A stretch of DNA of 11,429 nt from an uncultured Clostridium sp. (GTDB taxonomy: Bacteria; Bacillota_A; Clostridia; TANB77; CAG-508): NCBI GenBank assembly GCA_938045355.1, contig CALIMU010000095.1, forward strand, positions 1 through 11,429, read 5' to 3'. The notes below the pieces were generated by a model. The model was not told the DNA's origin and did not search any database. It saw nothing but the letters and a program-made list of their open reading frames with translations. Positions within the stretch are counted from its first letter, which is position 1, and each line of letters begins with the position of its first letter. A program made the position numbers and the translations under genes. Shown piece by piece: positions 1 through 7,277 of the stretch.

Positions 1-1
1 A

Positions 2-403
2 TTAGTTGTTCATCTTGGAACAAATGGAAAATTTACAGACAAGGACTTTGATTATGTTATGGAAATGGCAAATGGAAAAGATGTATTCTTTATGAATACT
101 GCCCACAAGGATCCATGGGAACAGGAAGTAAATAGAAAGCTTAAGGAAAAAGTAGATCAATATCCAAATGCCTATCTAATAGACTGGTACTCTTACGCAA
201 AAGGTAAAAATGAGTATTTTTACAAGGACAGAACTCATCTGAATGACAAAGGGCAAAGATATTACGCAGACTTTTTAACTAACGAAATTAAAAAACATTA
301 TCTTGGAGAAAATGACGAAGCAAAAACTCCAAAAGATAATTCTTCAAATACACAAGAGAAAATCATAAAAATGGACAAAATAATCGATTTAAGAAAACAA
401 TAA
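2..403 (+). CDS. OatA-like acyltransferase, C-terminal SGNH domain (5' partial)
   Basis: The reading frame is open from the window edge, so only the last ~133 residues are present. It begins with a Val-Val-His-Leu-Gly-Thr-Asn-Gly stretch, the block III (GxN) signature of SGNH hydrolases. It ends with a Lys-Asp-Arg-Thr-His-Leu motif at about 224-241, which supplies the block V Asp and His of the catalytic triad. The Ile-Asp-Trp-Tyr-Ser-Tyr segment and the residues after it match the C-terminus of the complete acyltransferase at 657-2540 closely, so the two are tandem paralogues. By analogy the missing part would be a multi-pass acyltransferase-3 membrane domain, and this domain would transfer the acetyl group to cell-wall glycan outside the membrane. 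The last ~35 residues are a polar Lys/Asn-rich tail. An internal ATG at 59 is not a credible start, because the homology runs upstream of it. Confidence 0.85.
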   Translation, partial: LVVHLGTNGKFTDKDFDYVMEMANGKDVFFMNTAHKDPWEQEVNRKLKEKVDQYPNAYLIDWYSYAKGKNEYFYKDRTHLNDKGQRYYADFLTNEIKKHYLGENDEAKTPKDNSSNTQEKIIKMDKIIDLRKQ

Positions 404-411
404 TTTTTTAT

Positions 412-502
412 AAAACTACTTTAATTTCAAACTAAGAAAGTTAGGCTATATCATAAAACATAGTATTCTATGTAATTTGGCGGTTTGTTTTAAAGTAGTT
501 TT
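412..502. terminator. Large composite hairpin, terminator-like, possibly a small palindromic element
   Basis: A 13-base arm at 412-424 is the exact reverse complement of 490-502. It is continued inward by CAAAC (428-432) against GTTTG (483-487). The interior holds a second hairpin, 458-463 with 468-473 around a TATT loop. The right arm runs into seven T residues (499-505), so on the + strand it can act as an intrinsic terminator for the acyltransferase fragment that stops at 403. The ~65-base interior is long for a plain terminator, so a miniature inverted-repeat element is an alternative. Confidence 0.6.
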
Positions 503-529
503 TTTATTAAATTTTATATCTGAATACAC

Positions 530-559
530 TTGAACTTTTCAAAGTCAAGGTAATAAAAT
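530..559 (+). promoter_or_regulatory. Candidate sigma-70 promoter for the acyltransferase
   Basis: TTGAAC at 530-535 and TAAAAT at 554-559 are separated by 18 bases and lie about 100 bases upstream of the acyltransferase start. The -35 region sits in an imperfect palindrome (530-548, TTGA.CTTT facing AAAGTCAA) that could be an operator. In DNA this AT-rich such matches arise by chance, so support is weak. The rest of 503-656 shows nothing else I can name. Confidence 0.35.
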
Positions 560-656
560 TAGACAATCTTCAAGTTTAAGTGAAAAAAGAAAGAGCAAAT
601 TACGTAATTAAATTATTAAACAAATATATTTTTGAAAGAAAGGAATTTTTTTATTT

Positions 657-2540
657 ATGAAAAAGGAAAGAATACAGAGCCTTGACATATTAAGGACAAT
701 CGCACTTGTTCTTATCTGCGTTTATCACTGGTTTTCCTACAAGGGAACTTATATTGGAGTTGTTATATTTTTTGCATTAAGTGGGTATTTGATGACAGGC
801 GGTCTACTTTCAAGAGATTTTTCAATATTCTCTGTAATTAACCGTAGGTTAAAAAAGGTTTATCCAAGCCTTTTAATCGTTATTCTAGTCTCAACTATCG
901 CATTATATTTTATAAATAATGGGCTTGAAGATAAATATAAATATAGTGCATTATTTTCGATATTAGGATTAAATAATATTTATCAAATTTTTTCAAAAAT
1001 GTCCTATTTTGATAACTTTGGAATTATTTTACCGCTTACTCATGTTTGGGCATTATCCTTCTTGACTCAAATGTATGTATTTTTTCCTATTTTAATTCAA
1101 GGATTGAAAAAACTTAAATTGAAAAATAATATAATTGGTATTGTTCTTTTGGTAATTGGGACAGCTTCAGGTTTAATGATGGCTTACGTATTTTATGTAA
1201 CTTCAAATTCTCCAGAAGGAGCAGATTTTTCAAGAATATATTATGGAACCGACACTCGTGCATTTGCATTTTTTATTCCAGCTGGAATAGCTTGTTTTTA
1301 TGTAAATAGGGAAATTAAAAATAGAATTGAGAAAAAAATTGTATTTATTTTAGGAATGCTTGGTTTAGCATCTCTTGCTTTCTTTTCTTTTGAAATAGAT
1401 TACAGAAATGCCTATAACTATTACGGATTGATGTTTTTAGCCAGTATTTTAATTGGATTTACAATCTTGCTATTTTCAAAGCCAGAATTACAGAAATTCA
1501 GTCTTTCAAAACATCCAAAAATTTTTAATCCAATTATAAGATTAGGACAGCATCAGTATCAGTACTATTTATGGCAATACCCTATTATGATATTTACACG
1601 TGAATATTTTAAATGGGCAAAACTTTCAAATATACAGAAATTTTTCATTCAAGTTGTTATTTTAATTATAATTTCAGAGCTATGCTATATTCTGCTTGAA
1701 AAAAATAGCAAGAAATATGAGAAAGCTATAAATTATGCGAGCTATCCAGTTTTAGCCGCTATTCTTGCAATTTTAGTATATTCTCCAGTTTATGAAAATA
1801 AAGATCTAGAAGAAATGAAAGAAGTTCAAAAAGCTTTGGAAACTCCAGCTGCTGAAGAAAATAAAAAGGAAACTCCAGCAAATACTGCTCCCGTAGCAGC
1901 AACACAAAATTCCCAAAATGAAAAACTGACAATGGAAGAGCTGCTCGCAGCTTTGAATACACCTTCAAAAGGTATTGAAGCGGAATCTAAAATTCAAGAT
2001 GAAATTTTGAAAAAATATCCAAACGATGAAAGGGAAATATTATTTATTGGAGATTCGGTACTTCATATGACAAAAATTGATTTGAAGAAAAAATATCCAA
2101 ATGCCATTATAGAGACAAAAGTCGGTCGTCAATTTTACGAATTGCCAAATATGTTAAAAAATTATGCTCAAAATGGAAAATTGAAAAAAATAGTCGTTAT
2201 TGCTCTTGGTACAAATGGTACAATTTTTGAAAAGGATATGAAATCTGTTTTACAAATGTTGCAAGGTCATGATGTTTACTTTATAAATACAGTTATGCCT
2301 GATCCTTGGCAAGATAGTGTTAATGCTGAAATAAAAAAAGTAAGTTCTGAAAACCCAAATATAAAAGTAATTGACTGGTATTCATATTCAAAAGGTAAAC
2401 AAGAATATTTCTACAAGGATGGAACACATCCAAAGCCTCATGCAGCCAAAAGATATGTAAATCTTTTATATTCTGTTTTAAGTAAAGATATTATAAATTC
2501 TAATAAATCAAATTCAGGTAATTCAAATAATGGCAATTAA
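657..2540 (+). CDS. OatA-like peptidoglycan O-acyltransferase (acyltransferase-3 plus SGNH domain)
   Basis: This 627-residue protein probably O-acetylates cell-wall glycan. The membrane acyltransferase domain would pass an acyl group across the membrane and the extracytoplasmic SGNH domain would place it on the sugar. Residues 1 to ~375 are hydrophobic with about ten membrane spans. Family marks include Arg13 and His24 in the first span, a Phe-Phe-Ala-Leu-Ser-Gly-Tyr motif, and Arg-Arg-Leu-Lys-Lys-Val-Tyr-Pro. A charged Ala/Glu/Asn linker (about 380-450) leads to the SGNH domain, with Gly465-Asp466-Ser467 (block I nucleophile Ser), Gly518-Thr-Asn520 (block III) and Asp588/His591 (block V). 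The triad is complete. Start ATG 657 follows an AAAGAAAGGA ribosome binding site at 635-644 (spacing 12). The gene contains no in-frame CGG and needs no frameshift. It is a paralogue of the fragment at 2-403. The family is clear; the exact acceptor sugar is inferred. Confidence 0.9.
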   Translation: MKKERIQSLDILRTIALVLICVYHWFSYKGTYIGVVIFFALSGYLMTGGLLSRDFSIFSVINRRLKKVYPSLLIVILVSTIALYFINNGLEDKYKYSALFSILGLNNIYQIFSKMSYFDNFGIILPLTHVWALSFLTQMYVFFPILIQGLKKLKLKNNIIGIVLLVIGTASGLMMAYVFYVTSNSPEGADFSRIYYGTDTRAFAFFIPAGIACFYVNREIKNRIEKKIVFILGMLGLASLAFFSFEIDYRNAYNYYGLMFLASILIGFTILLFSKPELQKFSLSKHPKIFNPIIRLGQHQYQYYLWQYPIMIFTREYFKWAKLSNIQKFFIQVVILIIISELCYILLEKNSKKYEKAINYASYPVLAAILAILVYSPVYENKDLEEMKEVQKALETPAAEENKKETPANTAPVAATQNSQNEKLTMEELLAALNTPSKGIEAESKIQDEILKKYPNDEREILFIGDSVLHMTKIDLKKKYPNAIIETKVGRQFYELPNMLKNYAQNGKLKKIVVIALGTNGTIFEKDMKSVLQMLQGHDVYFINTVMPDPWQDSVNAEIKKVSSENPNIKVIDWYSYSKGKQEYFYKDGTHPKPHAAKRYVNLLYSVLSKDIINSNKSNSGNSNNGN

Positions 2541-2585
2541 TACTTAATAATACCTAAATTATATTTAAAAAATAAAAATTTTGAA
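2541..2585. other. Putative junction between two sequence types, 5' truncation point of polC
   Basis: The acyltransferase stop (2538-2540) and the polC frame are in the same phase, and no stop lies between them. This 45-base stretch is almost pure A/T and contains no Shine-Dalgarno sequence or promoter. Codon preference changes across it: mixed Ile codons before, ATA-dominated after. PolC homology appears to start abruptly just downstream, without the usual N-terminal domain. A deletion, a recombination event or an assembly join would each explain this. Confidence 0.5.
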
Positions 2586-5500
2586 ATGATTTTAAAAAAT
2601 CTTTTACAAGAAATATATAATAGTAAGATAAATATTAGTGTAGAATTAAATAGAAATGATATAGAAATACTAAGAGAAAAGAAACTTAAAGAAGAAGAAC
2701 AATATGAAAATAATAAAAAGGAAATAAGCAGGAATTATATATTACAAAATGCTTTAAATAGGGAAAATATAGAAAAAGAAAAGGAACGAGAAGATAAATT
2801 ACAAGAAAAAACAAATATTAGTAATAATATGAGTACTAATGCTGAAAATAATAAAAAACAAAATGTAGGAAAAAGTGATGGAAGTAGCAATGGGAGTATA
2901 TCTTCTAATAATATAGAAAAAAAGACAGGAACTGATAAAGAAAAGAAACATATTTTTGGAAGAATGCCATATGGCAAAGAAGTACCAGTAGTTAAGGTTA
3001 AAGGTATACATGAAAATCTTGGAGATATAATAATAGTTGGAGAAATTATTGATAAGGAAATAAGAGAGATAAGAGAAGATTTAAGTCTTGCAAGTTATGC
3101 AGTATATGATGGAACTTCAACAATAATGGTTAAAAAGTTTTTAAAAAAAGCAGAAATAGAAGATGTAGAAAAAAGAATAAAAGAACATATGTCACAAAAT
3201 GGACTTTTTAAGATATATGGAAAACCACGGATTTGATACATTTGCAAAAGAGATAACAATAACAGCACTTCGGAATGATAGAAGATGGAACAAAAGAAAA
3301 AAATCTTAAAAAAGATAATGCACCTGTAAAAAGAATAGAACTTAGAGCACATACAATGATGAGTCAATTAGACCGGAGTAATACCTGTTAAAGACTTATT
3401 TGAAAGAGCTAAAAATTATGGAATGAAAGCAGTTGCAGTAACAGATTTAGGAGTTGTACAGTCATTCCCAGATGCTATGAATGTATCACGGAAAAACAGA
3501 AGTAGAAGCAATATATGGTGTTGATGCATATCTTGCAATAGACAGTACATCTGCTATAAGTTTTTTAGATGAAAAAAGAAATATACAAAATGAATATTGT
3601 GTACTTGATATAGAAACAACAGGGCTTTCATTTAGAACAGATAAAATAACAGAATTTGGTATTATAAAAGTGAAAAATGGTGAGATTATAGACGAATTTG
3701 AATGTTTTGTAAATCCAGAAATGGATATACCAGAAGAAGTTGTAAAAATAACAAATATAACTAATGAAATGGTAAAAGATGCAGAAACAATAGATAAGAT
3801 AATGCCAAAAGTTATGGAGTTTATAGGTGATTCTATTTTAGTTGCACATAATGCAGACTTCGATATCGGGTTTATAAGATATAATGCAGAACTTCTGCGG
3901 ATATGAGTTTTCAAATATGTATATAGATACATTAAGACTTGCAAAACAAATATTTCCAGAACTTAATAGATTTAAACTTGGAAAAATTGCAGAATATTTA
4001 GGAATAGAAGTAATTGTAGCACATAGAGCATTAGATGATGTTAAAACACTTATACATGTATTTAATGAAATGCTTAAAAGGATTGAAAAAAAAAATATAT
4101 CTACATGGAAAGAATTTGAAGAAAAATGGAAAGTTGATGAAGATGCATATAAAAAATATCCAATGTATAATGCAACAATACTTGTAACAAAACAAATAGG
4201 TATTAAAAACCTATATAAGCTTATATCATATTCACATGTAAATCATTACTATATGAAACCTAGAATATTAAAAAGTATATATGAAGAAAATTCAGAAGGC
4301 CTTATAATCGGTTCTCGGAAATAGTTCACGGTGAACTATATAGGGCGATTGAAAACCGGAAAAACAGATGAAGAGTTAGAAGAAATAGCAGAATCATATG
4401 ACTTTTTAGAAGTACAACCACCTGAAAATGATGAATACAAGATAGAACTTCGGAATATTTAAATCAAGAGAAGATATAGAAAAGATTATAGAAAAAATAG
4501 TAGAAATAGGTAAAAAATTAAATAAAAAGGTTGTAGCAACAGGAGATGTTTTTGTACTTGATGAAAAAGACATGATATATAGGGAAATATTACATGTAGG
4601 GCAAAAGAAGAAAAATGCAAATATACAATCAAAAGCATATTTTAGAACAACAGATGAAATGCTTAAAGAGTTTAGATTCCTAGGAGAAGAAAAAGCAAAA
4701 GAAATAGTTGTAGATAATTCAAACTATATATATGGAATGATAGAAAAAGGTATAAGACCTATATCTAAAGATAAGGCAACACCATATATTGTAGGATGTG
4801 AAGATACAATTAGGAATATAACATATAGCAAGGCAGAAGAACTATATCGGAAATCCACTTCCAGATATTGTAGAAAAAAGACTTAAAAAAGAACTAGATT
4901 CTATCATTAATAATGGATTCTCTGTTATGTATATAATTGCACAAAAATTAGTACATAAGTCAAATGAAGATGGATATATTGTAGGTTCAAGAGGGTCTGT
5001 AGGTTCAAGCCTTGTTGCATATATGACAGGGATTACAGAAGTAAATTCACTTAAACCACATTACAGGTGTAAAAAGTGCAAATTTAGTGATTTTAGTGAT
5101 TTTGGAGTATTAAACCGGATATGATCTTCCAGATAGAAAATGTCCAGTATGTGGAGAAGAACTTGTAAAAGATGGACTAGATATTCCTTTTGAAACATTC
5201 TTAGGGTTTACTGGGAATAAGGAACCAGATATAGATCTTAACTTTTCAGATGAATATCAGTCAACAGCACATAAATATACAGAAGAAATAATAGGTGGAG
5301 GAACAACATTTAAAGCAGGTACAATAGGTACAATTGCAGAAAAAACAGCATTCCGGATATGTTAAAGGATATTTTGATGATAAGGGTGAAAAAGTATCAA
5401 ATTCAGAAATAGCAAGAATAGCTAAAGGCTGTACTGGTGTTAAAAGAACAACAGGACAACACCCTGGAGGAATTATAGTTGTACCAGAAGGAAGAGAAAT

Positions 5501-6675
5501 ATATGAATTTTGTCCTGTACAAAAACCAGCAGATAATTCAGATATTGATATAATTACAACACATTTTGATTATCACAAAATTGACCATAACCTATTAAAA
5601 CTAGATATATTAGGACATTTAGATCCAACCATGATTAGACATCTTCAAGACATTACAGGGATAAATCCTACAAAGATAAGGCTTGATGATAAGGAAACAA
5701 TGAGTATATTTAGTTCTACAGAAGTACTTGGAGTAAAACCAGAAGATATTGGTTCAAAGGTTGGTACATTTGGTGTTCCAGAATTTGGTACTAAATTTGT
5801 TCGTGATATGCTTGTAGATACAAAACCTAAGACATTTGAAGAACTTATACGTATTTCTGGACTTTCACATGGTACAGATGTTTGGTTAAATAATGCACAA
5901 GATCTTGTAAATAACAAAACAGCAACACTTAGTGAAGCAATTTGTACACGTGATGATATTATGATATATCTAATGAATAAGGGAGTTGAAGCAGAACTTG
6001 CATTTACTATAATGGAAAGTGTAAGAAAGGGAAAAGGATTAAAACCAGAATGGGAAGAAGCAATGAAAGAAAATAATGTTCCAGAATGGTATATTCTTTC
6101 ATGTAAGAAAATAAAATATATGTTTCCTAAGGCCCATGCAGCGGCATATGTTACAAATGCTTTTAGAATAGCATGGTTTAAAGTACATAAACCTGCAGCA
6201 TATTATACAGCATTTTTTAGTGTAAGAAGTGGTGGAGATTTTGATGCAACATATATGATTTATGGATTAGATAAACTAAAAAGAAAGATGGATGAGATAA
6301 AAGAACTTCCTAAACAAGGAGTAAAAGAAAAAGGAATATATTCACTTTGTGAAATAGTATATGAAATGAACAAAAGAGGAATAGAATTTTTACCAATTGA
6401 CCTATACCAGTCAGATGCTAAAAAGTTTAAACTAATAGATGAAAACCACATATTACCACCTATAAGTTCAATACCAGGACTTCGGTGAAATTGCTGCAGA
6501 AAACATATTTAAAGCAGCTCAAGAGATAAAGAGAGAAAACCAAACATTCTTTACTAAAGAAGAGGTTAAGTTAAAATGCAAGATTGGTACATCTACAATT
6601 ACATTATTAGATCAATTTGGACTTTTAGATGGTATACAAGAAACAGCACAGTCAAGTATATTTGATATGATGTAA
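2586..6675 (+). CDS. polC: DNA polymerase III alpha subunit PolC, 13 CGGN +1 shifts, N-terminally truncated
   Basis: This is the Gram-positive-type replicative polymerase with built-in proofreading. Skipping one base at each of 13 in-frame CGG triplets (extra C at 3228, 3271, 3374, 3489, 3898, 4316, 4329, 4357, 4451, 4848, 5116, 5354, 6483) gives a continuous 1358-residue product ending at TAA 6673-6675. Without them translation stops after 216 residues. Domains: Lys/Glu/Asn-rich linker (~25-120), OB fold (~125-240), PHP halves, DEDDh exonuclease with Asp340/Glu342, Asp425 and His478/Asp483, zinc finger Cys825/828/849/852, palm Asp878 and Asp880 in a Pro-Asp-Ile-Asp-Leu-Asn-Phe motif, and probable third Asp1003. 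The PHP ligands are degenerate. By memory of B. subtilis PolC (1437 residues), the first ~150 residues are absent. ATG 2586 has no ribosome binding site and is nominal; the frame is open back to 2541. The intact motifs speak against a pseudogene. Confidence 0.93.
3228..3231 (+). other. Recoding site 1: CGGA read as Gly (polC)
   Basis: The preceding codon is CCA. The shift restores Lys-Pro-Gly-Phe-Asp at the end of the OB-fold region. Unshifted reading meets TGA at 3234. Confidence 0.9.
3271..3274 (+). other. Recoding site 2: CGGA read as Gly (polC)
   Basis: The preceding codon is CTT. The shift restores Ala-Leu-Gly-Met-Ile before the PHP domain. Unshifted reading meets TAA at 3307. Confidence 0.9.
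3374..3377 (+). other. Recoding site 3: CGGA read as Gly (polC)
   Basis: The preceding codon is GAC. It restores Ser-Gln-Leu-Asp-Gly-Val, matching Ser-Gln-Met-Asp-Ala-Val of B. subtilis PolC. Unshifted reading meets TAA at 3389. Confidence 0.92.
3489..3492 (+). other. Recoding site 4: CGGA read as Gly (polC)
   Basis: The preceding codon is TCA. It leads into Lys-Thr-Glu-Val-Glu-Ala-Ile-Tyr-Gly, the segment before the exonuclease insertion. Unshifted reading meets TGA at 3522. Confidence 0.9.
3898..3901 (+). other. Recoding site 5: CGGA read as Gly (polC)
   Basis: The preceding codon is CTG. It joins the Exo II part (His-Asn-Ala-Asp-Phe-Asp) to the rest of the exonuclease, including the Exo III His and Asp. 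Unshifted reading meets TGA at 3904. Confidence 0.92.
4316..4319 (+). other. Recoding site 6: CGGA read as Gly (polC)
   Basis: The preceding codon is TCT. It follows the conserved Leu-Ile-Ile-Gly-Ser motif and lies only 13 bases before the next site. Unshifted reading meets TAG at 4322. Confidence 0.9.
4329..4332 (+). other. Recoding site 7: CGGT read as Gly (polC)
   Basis: The preceding codon is TCA. One of two sites where the fourth base is T. It restores the conserved Gly-Glu-Leu-Tyr-Arg-Ala. Unshifted reading meets TGA at 4332. Confidence 0.9.
4357..4360 (+). other. Recoding site 8: CGGA read as Gly (polC)
   Basis: The preceding codon is AAC. It leads into a Lys-Thr-Asp-Glu-Glu-Leu helix and then the conserved Tyr-Asp-Phe-Leu-Glu-Val-Gln-Pro. 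Unshifted reading meets TGA at 4369. Confidence 0.9.
4451..4454 (+). other. Recoding site 9: CGGA read as Gly (polC)
   Basis: The preceding codon is CTT. The frame after it carries the second PHP half and conserved Phe-Arg-Thr-Thr-Asp-Glu-Met-Leu. Unshifted reading meets TAA at 4460. Confidence 0.9.
4848..4851 (+). other. Recoding site 10: CGGA read as Gly (polC)
   Basis: The preceding codon is TAT. It restores Glu-Leu-Tyr-Gly-Asn-Pro-Leu-Pro, matching the Ile-Tyr-Gly-Glu-Glu-Leu-Pro of B. subtilis PolC. Unshifted reading stops at 4884. Confidence 0.93.
5116..5119 (+). other. Recoding site 11: CGGA read as Gly (polC)
   Basis: The preceding codon is AAC. It lies between the two Cys pairs of the zinc finger and restores Gly-Tyr-Asp-Leu-Pro-Asp. 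Unshifted reading meets TGA at 5122. Confidence 0.93.
5354..5357 (+). other. Recoding site 12: CGGA read as Gly (polC)
   Basis: The preceding codon is TTC. It restores Lys-Thr-Ala-Phe-Gly-Tyr-Val-Lys-Gly-Tyr, nearly identical to B. subtilis PolC. Unshifted reading meets TAA at 5363. Confidence 0.95.
6483..6486 (+). other. Recoding site 13: CGGT read as Gly (polC)
   Basis: The preceding codon is CTT. It restores Ile-Pro-Gly-Leu-Gly, a conserved C-terminal PolC motif. The fourth base is T. Unshifted reading meets TGA at 6486. Confidence 0.93.
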
Positions 6676-6703
6676 GGAATAGAAGATAATGAATAAAAAA
6701 ATG

Positions 6704-6732
6704 TTGACAAATTATGTAAATGATAATATAAT
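6704..6732 (+). promoter_or_regulatory. Consensus sigma-70 promoter
   Basis: TTGACA (6704-6709) and TATAAT (6727-6732) are both perfect consensus hexamers with the optimal 17-base spacer. Transcription would begin near 6739 and drive the small gene at 6792. It is the strongest promoter visible in the window. Confidence 0.85.
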
Positions 6733-6791
6733 ATTATTGTAGTAAAAAATGATATTACTTGCACAAATGTGTGAGGAAGAAGGAGAGAGAA

Positions 6792-7163
6792 ATGTTAACA
6801 AGAAAAAATTTTAAAGACGAATTTATTGATTTAATTGAAGAAGGTAAAAAACAGATAGATGATACGATACAAAAAGCAATAAATGAATATAGCGAAAATT
6901 ATGTGGCACACTATGGTGTGCCTGCGTTAAAAGAATTCTTCGATCCAAAGTGGATCGAAAGAGAAAAAGAGATGATTAGATTTGTTAAAGAAAATTTTTG
7001 GGTTGAAGATGAGCAGCAATTTATAGACGAAGTGAAAGAAGAGTACGGTTTCTGCGAAGATTTCTTTAATTCAGATGTTCCAGAATATCTTGATGAAATT
7101 CTGGATAAACATTTTGCAGGGAAAAAAATAGAAGAAACAGGCTGGAATGGAAGAATTTTGTAA
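6792..7163 (+). CDS. Small acidic protein of unknown function
   Basis: The protein has 123 residues, is rich in Glu, Asp and Lys, and has no signal peptide or membrane span. It looks soluble and mostly helical. The C-terminus is Gly-Trp-Asn-Gly-Arg-Ile-Leu. I do not recognise a family. ATG 6792 is chosen because a purine-rich site with AGGAAG and AGGAGAG lies just upstream (6775-6788); an upstream in-frame ATG at 6759 has none. The gene is a single-gene unit with its own consensus promoter and terminator. Its codon use (TAC, TTC, TGC, GCG) is less AT-biased than that of its neighbours, and it contains two perfect inverted repeats, which suggests recent acquisition. It has no in-frame CGG. Confidence 0.8.
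   Translation: MLTRKNFKDEFIDLIEEGKKQIDDTIQKAINEYSENYVAHYGVPALKEFFDPKWIEREKEMIRFVKENFWVEDEQQFIDEVKEEYGFCEDFFNSDVPEYLDEILDKHFAGKKIEETGWNGRIL
6905..6922. repeat. Inverted repeat inside the small gene (7-bp arms)
   Basis: GGCACAC (6905-6911) is the reverse complement of GTGTGCC (6916-6922) around a 4-base loop. It lies within coding sequence and would form a short stable hairpin in the mRNA. Confidence 0.6.
6939..6959. repeat. Inverted repeat inside the small gene (8-bp arms)
   Basis: TTCGATCC (6939-6946) is the reverse complement of GGATCGAA (6952-6959) around a 5-base loop. It begins 16 bases after the preceding inverted repeat. Confidence 0.6.
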
Positions 7164-7170
7164 CAAAAGA

Positions 7171-7220
7171 AACACTTAAATTATTAGTTTATCTAATAGT
7201 TTAGGTGTTTTTGTTATTTT
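7171..7220 (+). terminator. Intrinsic terminator of the small gene
   Basis: A 17-base arm at 7171-7187 pairs with 7193-7209 around a 5-base loop, with only G-U wobbles as imperfections, and is followed by a T-rich tract. It begins 7 bases after the stop codon. Confidence 0.85.
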
Positions 7221-7233
7221 AACTATTTGAATA

Positions 7234-7242
7234 TGATATAAT
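7234..7242 (+). promoter_or_regulatory. Extended -10 promoter for the carboxypeptidase gene
   Basis: TG at 7234-7235 plus TATAAT at 7237-7242 form an extended -10 element 35 bases before the start codon. No good -35 box lies at the right spacing; a TTGTTA at 7211-7216 is three bases too far upstream and overlaps the terminator tail. Confidence 0.6.
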
Positions 7243-7277
7243 ACTTTCAATATATATTGTTATGAAAGTAGGTAAAA

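Noticed and set aside
1759..3944. Minus-strand open frames opposite the acyltransferase and polC
   Set aside because: They are hydrophobic or low-complexity shadows of the coding strand without ribosome binding sites or recognisable domains.
4572..5124. Separate small genes in the middle of polC
   Set aside because: Each open piece is a fragment of one PolC chain that joins seamlessly across the CGGN sites, and none has its own start signals.
2586..6675. polC as a pseudogene with many random frameshifts
   Set aside because: Decay gives mixed insertions, deletions and stop codons. Here all 13 lesions are the same (one C before a Gly codon), no internal stops occur in the corrected frame, and all catalytic motifs are intact.
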